In this document: piece after piece, positions 7,372-14,795 of the stretch | Layout of the letters: every line of letters begins with the position of its first letter | How positions within the stretch are numbered: the stretch's first letter is position 1 | Assembly (NCBI GenBank): GCA_036524005.1 | Contig: DATDDB010000130.1 | Span: 1 to 22,570 of the forward strand | Length of the DNA: 22,570 nt | From: DATDDB01 sp036524005 | GTDB taxonomy: Bacteria > Pseudomonadota > Gammaproteobacteria > Burkholderiales > Gallionellaceae | Direction: 5' to 3' | Made by a program: the position numbers and the translations under genes | Notes under the pieces: model-generated | What the model was told of the DNA's origin: nothing | What the model saw: the letters and a program-made list of their open reading frames with translations, nothing else | Databases searched by the model: none

Positions 7372-9438
7372 CAGAGCGGCGTTACCCAGCGTCGCGCTGA
7401 GGGACTTGCCCTGGTTGAGAGATTTCACCAGGCCTGCTATTTGATCGGCGGGGGCCGCGTGTCCGAAGAAAAATCCCTGTAAAACCTTGCAGCCGCTTTC
7501 GCGCAGGAATTCCATTTGCTCGGAAGTTTCCACCCCCTCGGCGACAATTGCCAGCCCCAGGCTGTTCGCCATGGAAACAATCGCTTTGGTGATGGCCGCA
7601 TCGTCCTGGTTGCCCGGCAGTTCCTGGATGAAACTGCGGTCAATTTTAAGCGCGTGGATGGGAAAGCGCTTGAGATAGCTCATGGACGAATATCCCGTCC
7701 CGAAATCATCCACCGACAGCATGAAGCCCGCGTTTCTCAGCTCTTCCAGCTTGTCCACGGATGATTCCTTGCTCTCCATCAGCATGCTCTCGGTAATTTC
7801 CAGCTCCAGCATGTCCGGCGGCAAATCAAACTCTTTCGTGATTGCCAGTATGTTGTGAACCATACGATCATCGGCGAACTGGCGCCCCGACAGGTTGATG
7901 GCTATCCTTAAAGGCGTGCCTGAATCCACCCATGCCCTGGCCTGACGGCAGGCGGTGCGCAGCACCCATTCACCAATCGGGACAATGAGGCCGCTCTCCT
8001 CCGCCACCGGAATGAAATCGGAAGGACCCACCACGCCCAGATCAGGACGCGGCCAGCGTATCAAGGCCTCGACCGCAATGATCTTGCCGGTAAAGAGGTC
8101 AACCTGAGGCTGGTAATGCAGGACAAACTCCTTCAGCTCAAGCGCCTTGCGCAAGGCTGATTCCAAGGCAAGCCGCTTGAGGGCCTTGCCTTCCATATCC
8201 TGCTGGAACAGCTGGTAGTTGTTTTTTCCGCGGCTCTTGGCGTAATACATGGCCACGTCTGCGCAGCGCAGCAGCGAATTCATGTCCGGCGCATCGTCAG
8301 GATACAGGCTGATGCCGATGCTTGCTCCGATGTATATTTCGCTGTCACCCAGCCACATCGGCTGTGCCATTTCATTCAGCACTTTCCCCGCCACCACCGC
8401 CGCATCGCTGTGACCGGGCAGCTCCTGCAGGATCACGGCAAACTCGTCGCCGCCGATACGGCATACGCAATCACTGCCGCGCAGGGTGCCGGAAATTCTT
8501 TCGGACACGCTCTTCAGCAGCATGTCGCCGACATTGTGCCCCAGCGTATCATTGATGACCTTGAAGTTATCCAGGTCTATGAAAAGCACGCCGACGCGTT
8601 CCTTTTCGCGCGCAGCATCAGCAATCGCGTCTTCCAGGCGCTGGTTGAAATAATGCCTGTTGGGCAATTCCGTGACGTTGTCGTAATGGGCGATTTTCCG
8701 CAGTTTGTTGTCGTGCGCATCAATTTTTTCCAGCATCTGGTTAAAACCGGCGGCCAGATACCCGATTTCATCCTTGCCGAAATCATCGCTGCGCACGGAA
8801 TAATCCTTGTCATCCGACACTGCATGCATCAGCTCATTCAGCCGGGACAATGGCCGGATGACGATGCGCTGGAGCCATGTGATGATGGCGAAAGCCAGCA
8901 TCAACGCGATTGCGGAGGAGAGCATGATGGCGCCAAACGAGCGCCATATGCTTTGGTGTAACACATCCAGGTCCAGCCGGATGAACAGCGTGCCCCATTT
9001 CTGGCCGGATTTGCTGATCGGGCGCGCTATATCGAGGCTATCGGTTGTATAGGTAAACCCTTCCTTCTCGGGCAACGGCAGGTCAGGCAATGCCACATCG
9101 CGTTTGTAAGCGGCAAACAGGCTGCCGTCTGGCAGGTAGATCGCGGCCTGCCTCACGTTAGGCGAACTATGCAAGGCCTGCAGGGTTTCCTGGGCAATTC
9201 TCTGGTCATTCAGGGCAACAGCGGGCGCGCTATTGTCACTGACTATGTTCGCCTGGATCAGCAGATCATCTTCCAGTATGGTCCTGAATTGCCCATAGTG
9301 GTCCCTGATCACCAGCGCGGAGACAATAAGCACCGCCAGGAAATTGCTTCCCAGAAAAAGCCAGAATATCTTGGTCTTGATGGAGACATTCTGCAAAAAT
9401 CTATTTTTCTGCTGGCTCATCTCCAGACCCCAATCCAT
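7363..9438 (-). CDS. Membrane-bound GGDEF-EAL c-di-GMP enzyme with YfiN-like periplasmic sensor region
   Basis: Large signalling protein (691 aa). The order is: transmembrane segment at about 23-44, a periplasmic region of about 120 residues resembling the CHASE8 sensor of YfiN/TpbB, a second transmembrane segment at about 168-189, HAMP, a GGDEF diguanylate cyclase domain and an EAL phosphodiesterase domain. GGDEF is intact at 329-333, with an RGSD inhibitory site at 320-323 in the right spacing. EAL residues also look intact: EALIRW (457-462), NLSGRQ, EITES, DDFGTG, LKID and AEGVET. The protein could therefore make or degrade c-di-GMP. The gene follows and overlaps the yfiR-like gene, as expected of a YfiR-controlled sensor pair. 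Met7 (start at 9420) is an alternative start; 9438 has AAGG three bases upstream. Both starts lie within the end of yfiR. Confidence 0.92.
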   Translation of the reverse strand: MDWGLEMSQQKNRFLQNVSIKTKIFWLFLGSNFLAVLIVSALVIRDHYGQFRTILEDDLLIQANIVSDNSAPAVALNDQRIAQETLQALHSSPNVRQAAIYLPDGSLFAAYKRDVALPDLPLPEKEGFTYTTDSLDIARPISKSGQKWGTLFIRLDLDVLHQSIWRSFGAIMLSSAIALMLAFAIITWLQRIVIRPLSRLNELMHAVSDDKDYSVRSDDFGKDEIGYLAAGFNQMLEKIDAHDNKLRKIAHYDNVTELPNRHYFNQRLEDAIADAAREKERVGVLFIDLDNFKVINDTLGHNVGDMLLKSVSERISGTLRGSDCVCRIGGDEFAVILQELPGHSDAAVVAGKVLNEMAQPMWLGDSEIYIGASIGISLYPDDAPDMNSLLRCADVAMYYAKSRGKNNYQLFQQDMEGKALKRLALESALRKALELKEFVLHYQPQVDLFTGKIIAVEALIRWPRPDLGVVGPSDFIPVAEESGLIVPIGEWVLRTACRQARAWVDSGTPLRIAINLSGRQFADDRMVHNILAITKEFDLPPDMLELEITESMLMESKESSVDKLEELRNAGFMLSVDDFGTGYSSMSYLKRFPIHALKIDRSFIQELPGNQDDAAITKAIVSMANSLGLAIVAEGVETSEQMEFLRESGCKVLQGFFFGHAAPADQIAGLVKSLNQGKSLSATLGNAALSG

Positions 9439-9949
9439 ACACCTTGCGTGCCAGGCGCAACAGCCTGGAGTTGATGATTATCCCCTCTCCCCTGGCCGCA
9501 TCAACGTTGACATCGAACACCACCCTTTTTTCCTGGATCATCAGGTCGAGCACGACCCCCTTCTTGAGCCAGAGCTCGGATTCGGCCACAGTCAGCACCT
9601 GCTCGTCGCCGACTTCCGTCAACCAATCCTCAAAACTTCCGCTTTCCGACTCAGCTACAAACAGTATACGGCAACCTTCCGCTGAATCATCTGCAGTCAG
9701 GCGCCGTACCGTGACCTTGGAATTGCCAACGGGCTTGCCTTCCAGCATCGTGAAGTACTTCAGGGCATCTTCCGGCACGGCCACGCATAGCGTTAGCGAT
9801 GTTCCCATGCTGCCTGGCCAGTCCAAAAAGGTAGCAAAGTTGTAGAGGAAGGCGCTCTTCAACTGGTATTCAGAAATGGGGGCGGCATGGCTAGCACCCG
9901 GAAGAATCAGGAGCAAAAACAGGCTAGCGCGGCATAGGCGAAAATACAT
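9401..9949 (-). CDS. YfiR-family (DUF4154) periplasmic regulator
   Basis: Small secreted protein (182 aa). The signal peptide is MYFRLCRASLFLLLILPGASHA with likely cleavage before APIS. The mature part begins YQLKSAFLYNFATFLDWP, a hallmark of the YfiR/DUF4154 family, and ends with VFDVNVDAARGEGIIINSRLLRLARKV, the second family signature. In Pseudomonas, YfiR binds the periplasmic domain of the diguanylate cyclase YfiN and represses it under control of YfiB. Here the next gene is a YfiN-like membrane GGDEF-EAL protein, overlapping by 38 bases, so the same partnership is likely. No YfiB-like OmpA lipoprotein is present in the window. An in-frame stop sits two codons before the ATG, which fixes the start; no good Shine-Dalgarno is visible. 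Confidence 0.88.
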   Translation of the reverse strand: MYFRLCRASLFLLLILPGASHAAPISEYQLKSAFLYNFATFLDWPGSMGTSLTLCVAVPEDALKYFTMLEGKPVGNSKVTVRRLTADDSAEGCRILFVAESESGSFEDWLTEVGDEQVLTVAESELWLKKGVVLDLMIQEKRVVFDVNVDAARGEGIIINSRLLRLARKVYGLGSGDEPAEK

Positions 9950-9992
9950 ACACTAGTAGGAGTATCCTGGTTTAGCCCGCAACAAATGCGAA

Positions 9993-10253
9993 TCAGGCGG
10001 CCAGCTTGAAGAATATCTGTTCTTGGCAGTTCGGAGCCACGCACCGTTTTCCCGCTTCCATTTCGCGCGGGTTTCCACGCCGCGAGTGATGGCGCCAAGG
10101 TTGATATATAAAATTGGGTTCGCCGCACAAACAACCGCAGCCTTGCAACTCATTATTGTTGTTGCTCCCATAGATCCCCTTGAATCTATTTGCGGAATTG
10201 CACGATGTCCCTTCCGGACCCGTCAGCGCTTCCCTTTTCTGGCAGTGCGGCAT
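9993..10253 (-). CDS. Doubtful small Cys-containing ORF, possible zinc-ribbon protein
   Basis: Reading frame of 86 codons starting MPHCQKREAL, with Cys clusters GCGCLCGEPNF in the middle and RCVAPNCQEQIFF at the end. Two separated Cys pairs could hold zinc. AAGGTG lies 11 bases before the ATG, which is too far for a good ribosome site. The same frame stays open upstream into arnD (to 10394), so the start is uncertain. I do not recognise a family, and the asparagine run and lower GC argue equally for non-coding DNA or a decayed gene. It lies between two operons on the same strand. Confidence 0.2.
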   Translation of the reverse strand: MPHCQKREALTGPEGTSCNSANRFKGIYGSNNNNELQGCGCLCGEPNFIYQPWRHHSRRGNPREMEAGKRCVAPNCQEQIFFKLAA

Positions 10254-10334
10254 GAATATTAACACACCTTGCGGATGCCACTTTCCATTCCCCACTATAG
10301 TGAAATGGTTATTGCGCAGGCACGAAACTAAAGA

Positions 10335-10347
10335 GCCGCTCAGCGGC
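10335..10347 (-). terminator. Possible weak hairpin terminator after arnD
   Basis: GCCGC-TGA-GCGGC hairpin on the minus strand, starting seven bases after the arnD stop codon and followed by TCTTTAGTTT. The stem is only five base pairs and the T-tract is interrupted, so termination may be partial. Confidence 0.4.
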
Positions 10348-10353
10348 GCAAGA

Positions 10354-11253
10354 TTATTCAGCCTGGAGCGCCAAAGTCCCGGAGCGCCCTGCAATTTCTC
10401 CCATTATTACTTCTTTCACAGGGGGGGTGCTCTTGATGCTCTGGAAATACTGACGCATGGAAACAAGTTCGTAGCCCTGCGCTTTCCAGCCATCGAGAAG
10501 CAACTCGAACAGGGGCAGGAACTTTCCGCCTTCCAGTTCGGCATGCAGGGTAAACACATGTCCGGTAGGAGGCGGATTGTCGGTCAATTGCATCAAGTGC
10601 ATCGCCAGGTTCTGCAGGGTAAAACCGTCGCGGTTGAGCAACTCGTCAAGAGTAGGCAGTGTGGTGGGAAGTTGCGGGCAGGCAATGATTTCGGCATCCC
10701 AGGCAGGCAGGAAGGGGTGCGTGCCACGCGTATCGGAGCTGTATTCGAAGCCCATTTGCTGCAGCAGGCGCAGCGCGTAGCGGTTGGTCTGCCATCCTGC
10801 AGCCGCATGCGCACGAGGCGGCTCGCCGAAAATTCTGGTGAAGCGGTCTACCGTGCGCTGCATTTCGCGCCGTGTCCATTCAGCCCCTTTTTGGGCTACA
10901 TAATCCTGCCACAGGATATGATCATAGCAATGCACCCCCACTTCGAACCCGTCGTCGCGCACGGAACGCATGAGGTCGGCGCATTTGTGCCCGATGTCCG
11001 GTCCCGGCAACAGGGTGCCGTACAGCAGCGTCTTGATGCCGTAATGCTCCACCACCGAGGTGCGTGATACCTTGCCCAGAAATCCGGGACGGAATACGCG
11101 CTTGATAGCCCTGCCCGTATGATCCGGTCCCAGCGAGAAAAAAAACGTTGCCTGCGCGTTATGACGCTTGAGTGCTTCGACCAGCCGCGGCACACCCTCG
11201 CGCGTGCCGCGGTAGGTGTCCACGTCTATCTTGAGTGCAATCTGCTTGGTCAT
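10354..11253 (-). CDS. arnD: 4-deoxy-4-formamido-L-arabinose-phosphoundecaprenol deformylase (ArnD)
   Basis: Polysaccharide deacetylase (NodB) fold enzyme (299 aa) that removes the formyl group from undecaprenyl-phosphate-linked L-Ara4FN, making the process irreversible before transfer to lipid A. It matches E. coli ArnD along its length: IDVDTYRGTREGVPRL (9-24), the FFFSLGPD segment, PGPDIGHKCAD, the metal-site HCYDH (108-112) and FTLHAELEGG with H237. Length is as in the family. It is the last gene of the minus-strand arn cluster, separated from the arnA decarboxylase gene by 144 bases that contain a palindromic repeat. The start has a weak GAAGTGAG ribosome site. The product suggests resistance to cationic antimicrobial peptides, provided ArnB and ArnT exist elsewhere. 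Confidence 0.92.
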   Translation of the reverse strand: MTKQIALKIDVDTYRGTREGVPRLVEALKRHNAQATFFFSLGPDHTGRAIKRVFRPGFLGKVSRTSVVEHYGIKTLLYGTLLPGPDIGHKCADLMRSVRDDGFEVGVHCYDHILWQDYVAQKGAEWTRREMQRTVDRFTRIFGEPPRAHAAAGWQTNRYALRLLQQMGFEYSSDTRGTHPFLPAWDAEIIACPQLPTTLPTLDELLNRDGFTLQNLAMHLMQLTDNPPPTGHVFTLHAELEGGKFLPLFELLLDGWKAQGYELVSMRQYFQSIKSTPPVKEVIMGEIAGRSGTLALQAE

Positions 11254-11304
11254 ATGCTCACTTCAAAAAACCGGCTGCATGGCGCAAGCCTGACTGAAGA
11301 TACA

Positions 11305-11379
11305 GTCCACGAAAACGAAAAGCACGAACAACACGAACCTCCTGCATAGCGTTTCGTGTCTTTCGTGCTTTCCGTGGAC
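11305..11379. repeat. Imperfect palindromic repeat, TTCGTG type
   Basis: The left arm (11305-11337) and right arm (11353-11379) are near reverse complements around a 15-base centre. Shared blocks are GTCCACG at the outer ends, AAAGCACGAA in the middle and ACACGAA nearest the loop; the left arm carries about six extra bases. It fills much of the gap between two arn genes. The iterated TTCGTG/CACGAA wording resembles dispersed extragenic repeats I recall from environmental proteobacteria, but copy number in this genome is unknown. It could form an RNA hairpin and lower arnD expression. Confidence 0.7.
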
Positions 11380-11397
11380 CAAAGAGTTGTTAAAGAC

Positions 11398-12441
11398 TCA
11401 ATCCACCAGGCCGCGCGCTTCCGCCACGTGACTGCGGTAGGCGTCGTATATTTTGCGCAGTGTGTCAGCCATGGTGGTGGTCGGTTTCCAGCCCAGTTCA
11501 TCGCAGGTGTTGGTGATCTTCGGCACCCGGTTCTGCACGTCCTGATAGCCCTTGCCGTAATAGGCTGCGGAGGTGGTTTCCACCATCTTCACCTTGGCTG
11601 CGGAATCGCGGTATTCCGGATATTCCTTCGCCAGCTTGAGCATCATGTCCGCGAGGTCGCGGATTGCGTAGTTGTTGGAGGGATTGCCGATGTTATAGAT
11701 CTTGCCCGTGGCAATGCCATTCTTGTTCTCGATAATCTTCATCAGCGCATCGATGCCGTCGTCGATATAGGTGAAGGCACGCTTCTGGTGTCCGCCGTCT
11801 ACCAGGCTGATGTTCTCGCCGCGCAGGATGTGGCCGAGGAACTGCGTCACCACACGCGAGCTGCCTTCCTTCGGAGTATGGATGGAATCCAGTCCGGCGC
11901 CGATCCAGTTGAACGGGCGGAACAGGGTGAAGTTGAGGTTGTCCTGCATGCCGTAGCCCCAGATTACGCGGTCCATCAGCTGCTTGGAGCAGGAATAAAT
12001 CCAGCGCGGCTTGTTGATGGGGCCGCAAATCAGCTCGGATTCCGCCGGGTCGAACTCCTCGTCGTGGCACATGCCGTACACTTCGGAAGTAGAGGGGAAC
12101 ACCAGGTGCTTGTTGTACTTGACGGCGGCGCGCACGATGGGCAAGTTGGCCTCGAAATCCAGCTCGAACACGCGCAGCGGCTGCTGCACATAGGTGGAAG
12201 GCGTGGCGATGGCCACCAGCGGCAGGATCACGTCGCATTTCTTGACGTGGTACTCGACCCATTCGCGGTTGATGGTGATGTCGCCCTCGAAGAAATGGAA
12301 GCGCGGCTTGCCGATCAGGTCGCGGATGCGGTCGGTGCTCATGTCCATGCCGTACACCTCCCAGTCGGTGGTGGCGAGGATGCGGTTGGACAAGTGATGG
12401 CCGATGAAGCCGTTCACACCGAGGATCAACACTTTTTTCAT
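11398..12441 (-). CDS. arnA: UDP-glucuronic acid oxidative decarboxylase (ArnA C-terminal-domain homologue, stand-alone)
   Basis: Short-chain dehydrogenase/reductase (347 aa) matching the C-terminal domain of E. coli ArnA, which oxidises and decarboxylates UDP-glucuronate to UDP-4-keto-pentose using NAD+. Visible are the Rossmann motif GVNGFIG near the start, HVKKCDVILPLVAIATP, the catalytic S/E pair in FPSTSEVYG (S119, E120), YxxxK in RWIYSCSKQ, and the Arg of GGHQKR (R231), equivalent to R619 of ArnA. In enterobacteria this domain is fused to the formyltransferase; here it is a separate gene 10 bases after it. I chose the ATG at 12441 because AAGGAA sits seven bases upstream and the family starts at MKKVLILG. 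An in-frame ATG at 12468 would overlap the upstream gene. Confidence 0.92.
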   Translation of the reverse strand: MKKVLILGVNGFIGHHLSNRILATTDWEVYGMDMSTDRIRDLIGKPRFHFFEGDITINREWVEYHVKKCDVILPLVAIATPSTYVQQPLRVFELDFEANLPIVRAAVKYNKHLVFPSTSEVYGMCHDEEFDPAESELICGPINKPRWIYSCSKQLMDRVIWGYGMQDNLNFTLFRPFNWIGAGLDSIHTPKEGSSRVVTQFLGHILRGENISLVDGGHQKRAFTYIDDGIDALMKIIENKNGIATGKIYNIGNPSNNYAIRDLADMMLKLAKEYPEYRDSAAKVKMVETTSAAYYGKGYQDVQNRVPKITNTCDELGWKPTTTMADTLRKIYDAYRSHVAEARGLVD

Positions 12442-12447
12442 TTCCAG

Positions 12448-12453
12448 TTCCTT
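12448..12453 (-). promoter_or_regulatory. Ribosome binding site deciding the arnA decarboxylase start
   Basis: AAGGAA on the minus strand, seven bases before the ATG ending at 12441. It overlaps the stop of the formyltransferase gene and supports the shorter start over the one at 12468. Confidence 0.6.
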
Positions 12454-13387
12454 AACAATTGAATTCAAATCTGTTCATGCCGTACTGTGCTGCAAATTCC
12501 GCCGCACCCGTTTCCACGCCCTCCAGCTCGAAGCGCACCACACGCAGCAGGCCGCTGCCGCATGTGGCATAGGCCTTGCCGTCCTTCACGAAGAAGACGG
12601 GCTTGCCTTCCGCCGCGCCCTGCTCCGCCAGCGTTTGCCCGGCGACCAACGTCTGCAGCACGCGCATCGGCTTGCCCAACAGCTGCGTGGTCGCCCCCGG
12701 ATACGGCGGCGCCACCGCGCGCACCAGGTTGTGTATCTGCTGCGCGGACTGCGACCAGTCTATGATACCGTCCTCAGCCTTGCGCCCGCCAAAGTATGCA
12801 CCCTTGCTCAAGTCCTGCTTCACAGCCTGCGCCCTGCCTGCCAGCAGGCCCGGCAGACAGCCGTTCAGCGCCATCTCCGCGGCCACCGTCACCTTCTGGA
12901 ACACCTCGAAGGCCGTGTCGTTGGGCAGAATGGGCACCGCCTGTTGCGCCACGATATCGCCGTTATCCGGCTTCTCCGTCATGTAGTGCAGGGTCGCACC
13001 GGTTTCCTTCTCGCCGTGAATTATCGCCCAATTCACCGGCACCCTGCCACGGTATTTCGGCAGCAGCGAACCGTGCATGTTCAGGCCGCCCTGCCGCGGT
13101 ATCTCCAGCAATTCGCGCTTGAGCATCTCGCGGTAGTAAAAGGAAAAGAAGAAATCCGGCTGCAGGGCGCGGATTTGCTTGACTATCTCAGGCGCGTTCG
13201 GATTATCCGGAGTGATGGTTGGTATGCCATGCAACTCCGCCAGTTTCAGCACGCTTTCGAACCAGATCGTCTCTTTCGGGTTATCGCGGTGCGTGACCAC
13301 CAGCTTCACGTCCACACCGTGGGCTAGCAGCACGGACAAACAGCGGTAGCCTACGTTATGGTAAGCAAAGACCACGGCACTGCTCAT
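12452..13387 (-). CDS. arnA: UDP-L-Ara4N formyltransferase (ArnA N-terminal-domain homologue, stand-alone)
   Basis: Formyltransferase (311 aa) matching the N-terminal domain of ArnA, which formylates UDP-L-Ara4N with N10-formyltetrahydrofolate. Catalytic residues are present: N103 and H105 in GGLNMHGSLLPKYRGR, and D141 in the TEKPDNGDIV segment, matching N102/H104/D140 of E. coli ArnA. The start MSSAVVFAYHNVGY aligns with E. coli MKTVVFAYHDMG. A methionyl-tRNA formyltransferase-like C-terminal subdomain follows (HNLVRAVAPPYPGA). GGGAG sits nine bases before the ATG. The gene lies 87 bases after arnC and 10 before the arnA decarboxylase gene. Methionyl-tRNA formyltransferase is excluded by the context and by the closer match to ArnA. 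Confidence 0.91.
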   Translation of the reverse strand: MSSAVVFAYHNVGYRCLSVLLAHGVDVKLVVTHRDNPKETIWFESVLKLAELHGIPTITPDNPNAPEIVKQIRALQPDFFFSFYYREMLKRELLEIPRQGGLNMHGSLLPKYRGRVPVNWAIIHGEKETGATLHYMTEKPDNGDIVAQQAVPILPNDTAFEVFQKVTVAAEMALNGCLPGLLAGRAQAVKQDLSKGAYFGGRKAEDGIIDWSQSAQQIHNLVRAVAPPYPGATTQLLGKPMRVLQTLVAGQTLAEQGAAEGKPVFFVKDGKAYATCGSGLLRVVRFELEGVETGAAEFAAQYGMNRFEFNC

Positions 13388-13474
13388 CGGCCAGCTCCCT
13401 GCAAACGAGCCAATGCCGCGAAGCTCATCGCGCCCGCACCTCGGCTGCGCCCACCTTGGCGGGATGGCACAGCA

Positions 13475-14419
13475 CTACTTCTCATCGCGCTTTTCCAGTA
13501 TGGCTTCCACCAGGTAGCGCGGGCGGTGGCGCACTTGCTGATAGATGCGCCCGATGTATTCACCCAGCAGGCCAATTCCGAACAGGGTGATGCCGATCAG
13601 CAAAAAAGCAATGGCGAACAGGGTAAACATGCCTTCCGCCTCAGGCCCGTGCACGATGCGGCGCACGAACAGGAACAGCACGAAGAACCCGGACAGCACG
13701 GAAATCGCGATGCCCAGCATGGAAAACATTTGTATGGGAACCAGCGAGAAGCCGGTCATCAGGTCGAAATTGAGGCGTACCAGGCTATACAGCGAATACT
13801 TCGATTCGCCCGCCGCGCGCTCCTCGTGCCCCACCACCACTTCGGCGGGATTGCGCGCGAAGCTGTAGGCCAGCGCGGGAATGAAGGTATTTACCTCATG
13901 GCAGGAATTGATCGCGTCTATGATGTGGCGGTCATAGGCGCGGAACATGCAGCCCTGGTCGGTCATCTTGATGCGCGTGATGCGCTCGCGCAGCCGGTTC
14001 ATGGCGCGTGAAGCAACATGCCGCCACCACACATCGCTGCGCTGCCGGCGGATGGAGCCGACGTAATCATGCCCCTCGTCCATCTTCGCCAGCAGCAGGC
14101 TGGTGTCCTCCGGCGGATTCTGCAAATCCGCATCCAGCGTGATGATGCGCTGTCCGCGGCACTGCTCGAAGCCTGCCATGATCGCCATGTGCTGGCCGAA
14201 ATTGCCGTTGAACAGCACCACCCGCGTCACGTCCGGGCGCTTCTGGAACTGCTCGCGCAGGATGGCGGCAGAACGGTCGCGGCTGCCGTCATTGACGAAC
14301 ACGACCTCATACGCGATGCCGAGCTTGTCCAGCGCGGGATACAGCCGGTCAAAAAGGGGTTGCAGCCCCTGCTCTTCGTTATAGACGGGGATAACGACGG
14401 AAAGTTGTGGATTAGCCAT
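13475..14419 (-). CDS. arnC: Undecaprenyl-phosphate 4-deoxy-4-formamido-L-arabinose transferase (ArnC)
   Basis: Family 2 glycosyltransferase (314 aa) in the inner membrane that transfers L-Ara4FN from UDP to undecaprenyl phosphate. It shows SVVIPVYNEEQGL at the start, VNDGSRDRS (42-50), the DAD metal motif in TLDADLQNPPED (94-105), and QGCMFRAYDRHIIDA followed by HEVNTFIPALA, as in E. coli ArnC. Two transmembrane helices follow (about 233-252 and 264-287), then GLLGEYIGRIY. The start at 14419 (MANPQLSVVIP) is chosen because the longer frame to 14551 runs through the end of the upstream gene and adds 44 residues without family resemblance. Related glycosyltransferases such as GtrB or DPM1-like are alternatives; the arn neighbours settle it. 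Confidence 0.88.
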   Translation of the reverse strand: MANPQLSVVIPVYNEEQGLQPLFDRLYPALDKLGIAYEVVFVNDGSRDRSAAILREQFQKRPDVTRVVLFNGNFGQHMAIMAGFEQCRGQRIITLDADLQNPPEDTSLLLAKMDEGHDYVGSIRRQRSDVWWRHVASRAMNRLRERITRIKMTDQGCMFRAYDRHIIDAINSCHEVNTFIPALAYSFARNPAEVVVGHEERAAGESKYSLYSLVRLNFDLMTGFSLVPIQMFSMLGIAISVLSGFFVLFLFVRRIVHGPEAEGMFTLFAIAFLLIGITLFGIGLLGEYIGRIYQQVRHRPRYLVEAILEKRDEK

Positions 14420-14471
14420 AGCCGCGCATTTTACCGCATCGGAGGGGGTTGGCGAAACTGTGTGGTTTGCT

Positions 14472-14795
14472 TCAGACACCCCGGATACCTGCCCGCAAGC
14501 GCTGACACCGCTCGTTCGGCCTGCCATCCCCCTCGAAAACATTGAATTCACGGCAGGGCGAGGGGCGCAACTCGTAGATGGTGCAGGCCACCTGTTTGCC
14601 CACCTCGCCGCTCAGGCAAACACAGCGCGGGGGGTTGTCGTTGGTGCCTTTCATGCAGCGCAAGTGCGCATGCACCTGCTCGGTAAGTGCCGCGGGGACA
14701 AAGCCCCCCGGCGCATCGTCGGCTTCGCCCCAGTAGAACGACACGCGGAAGTGGGCGCAGCAGGCGCCGCAGGACAGGCAGAGATTTCCGGTCAT
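14472..14795 (-). CDS. YkgJ/UPF0153-type cysteine cluster protein
   Basis: Small cytoplasmic protein (107 aa) with ten cysteines. The start reads MTGNLCLSCGACC (Cys6, 9, 12, 13), followed by RCVCL and the characteristic YELRPSPCREF. This pattern belongs to the YkgJ/UPF0153 family, thought to bind zinc or an Fe-S cluster; function unknown. The ATG at 14795 overlaps the rimO stop by four bases (ATGA), implying translational coupling to the Fe-S enzyme RimO. The longer frame to 14819 would run further into rimO and is not needed. arnC starts 52 bases downstream. Confidence 0.85.
   Translation of the reverse strand: MTGNLCLSCGACCAHFRVSFYWGEADDAPGGFVPAALTEQVHAHLRCMKGTNDNPPRCVCLSGEVGKQVACTIYELRPSPCREFNVFEGDGRPNERCQRLRAGIRGV

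Larger units (their letters stand above)
9950..10353. other. Long intergenic region between arnD and the yfiR-like gene
   Basis: About 400 bases with visibly lower GC than the surroundings. Next to the arnD stop is a short hairpin (10335-10347). A 10-base palindrome CACTATAGTG lies at 10293-10302. A small Cys-containing reading frame covers 9993-10253 on the minus strand but is doubtful. The promoter for the yfiR/GGDEF-EAL pair should be here; I could not identify a convincing -35/-10 pair. I looked for a c-di-GMP riboswitch signature upstream of yfiR on the minus strand and did not find one. Confidence 0.5.

Noticed and set aside
9950..10353. c-di-GMP riboswitch upstream of the yfiR/GGDEF-EAL pair
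   Set aside because: I looked for the GEMM-type conserved core on the minus strand and could not find it.
10180..11067. Plus-strand open frame of 295 codons opposite arnD
   Set aside because: It overlaps ArnD, which matches its family along its length; the translation has no family features.
11356..12462. Plus-strand open frame of 368 codons opposite the arnA decarboxylase gene
   Set aside because: It is the antisense shadow of a gene with full family motifs; its translation is rich in His, Val and Arg with no recognisable domain.
14420..14551. Longer N-terminus for ArnC
   Set aside because: The extra 44 residues would be read through the end of the ykgJ-like gene and have no counterpart in E. 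coli ArnC.
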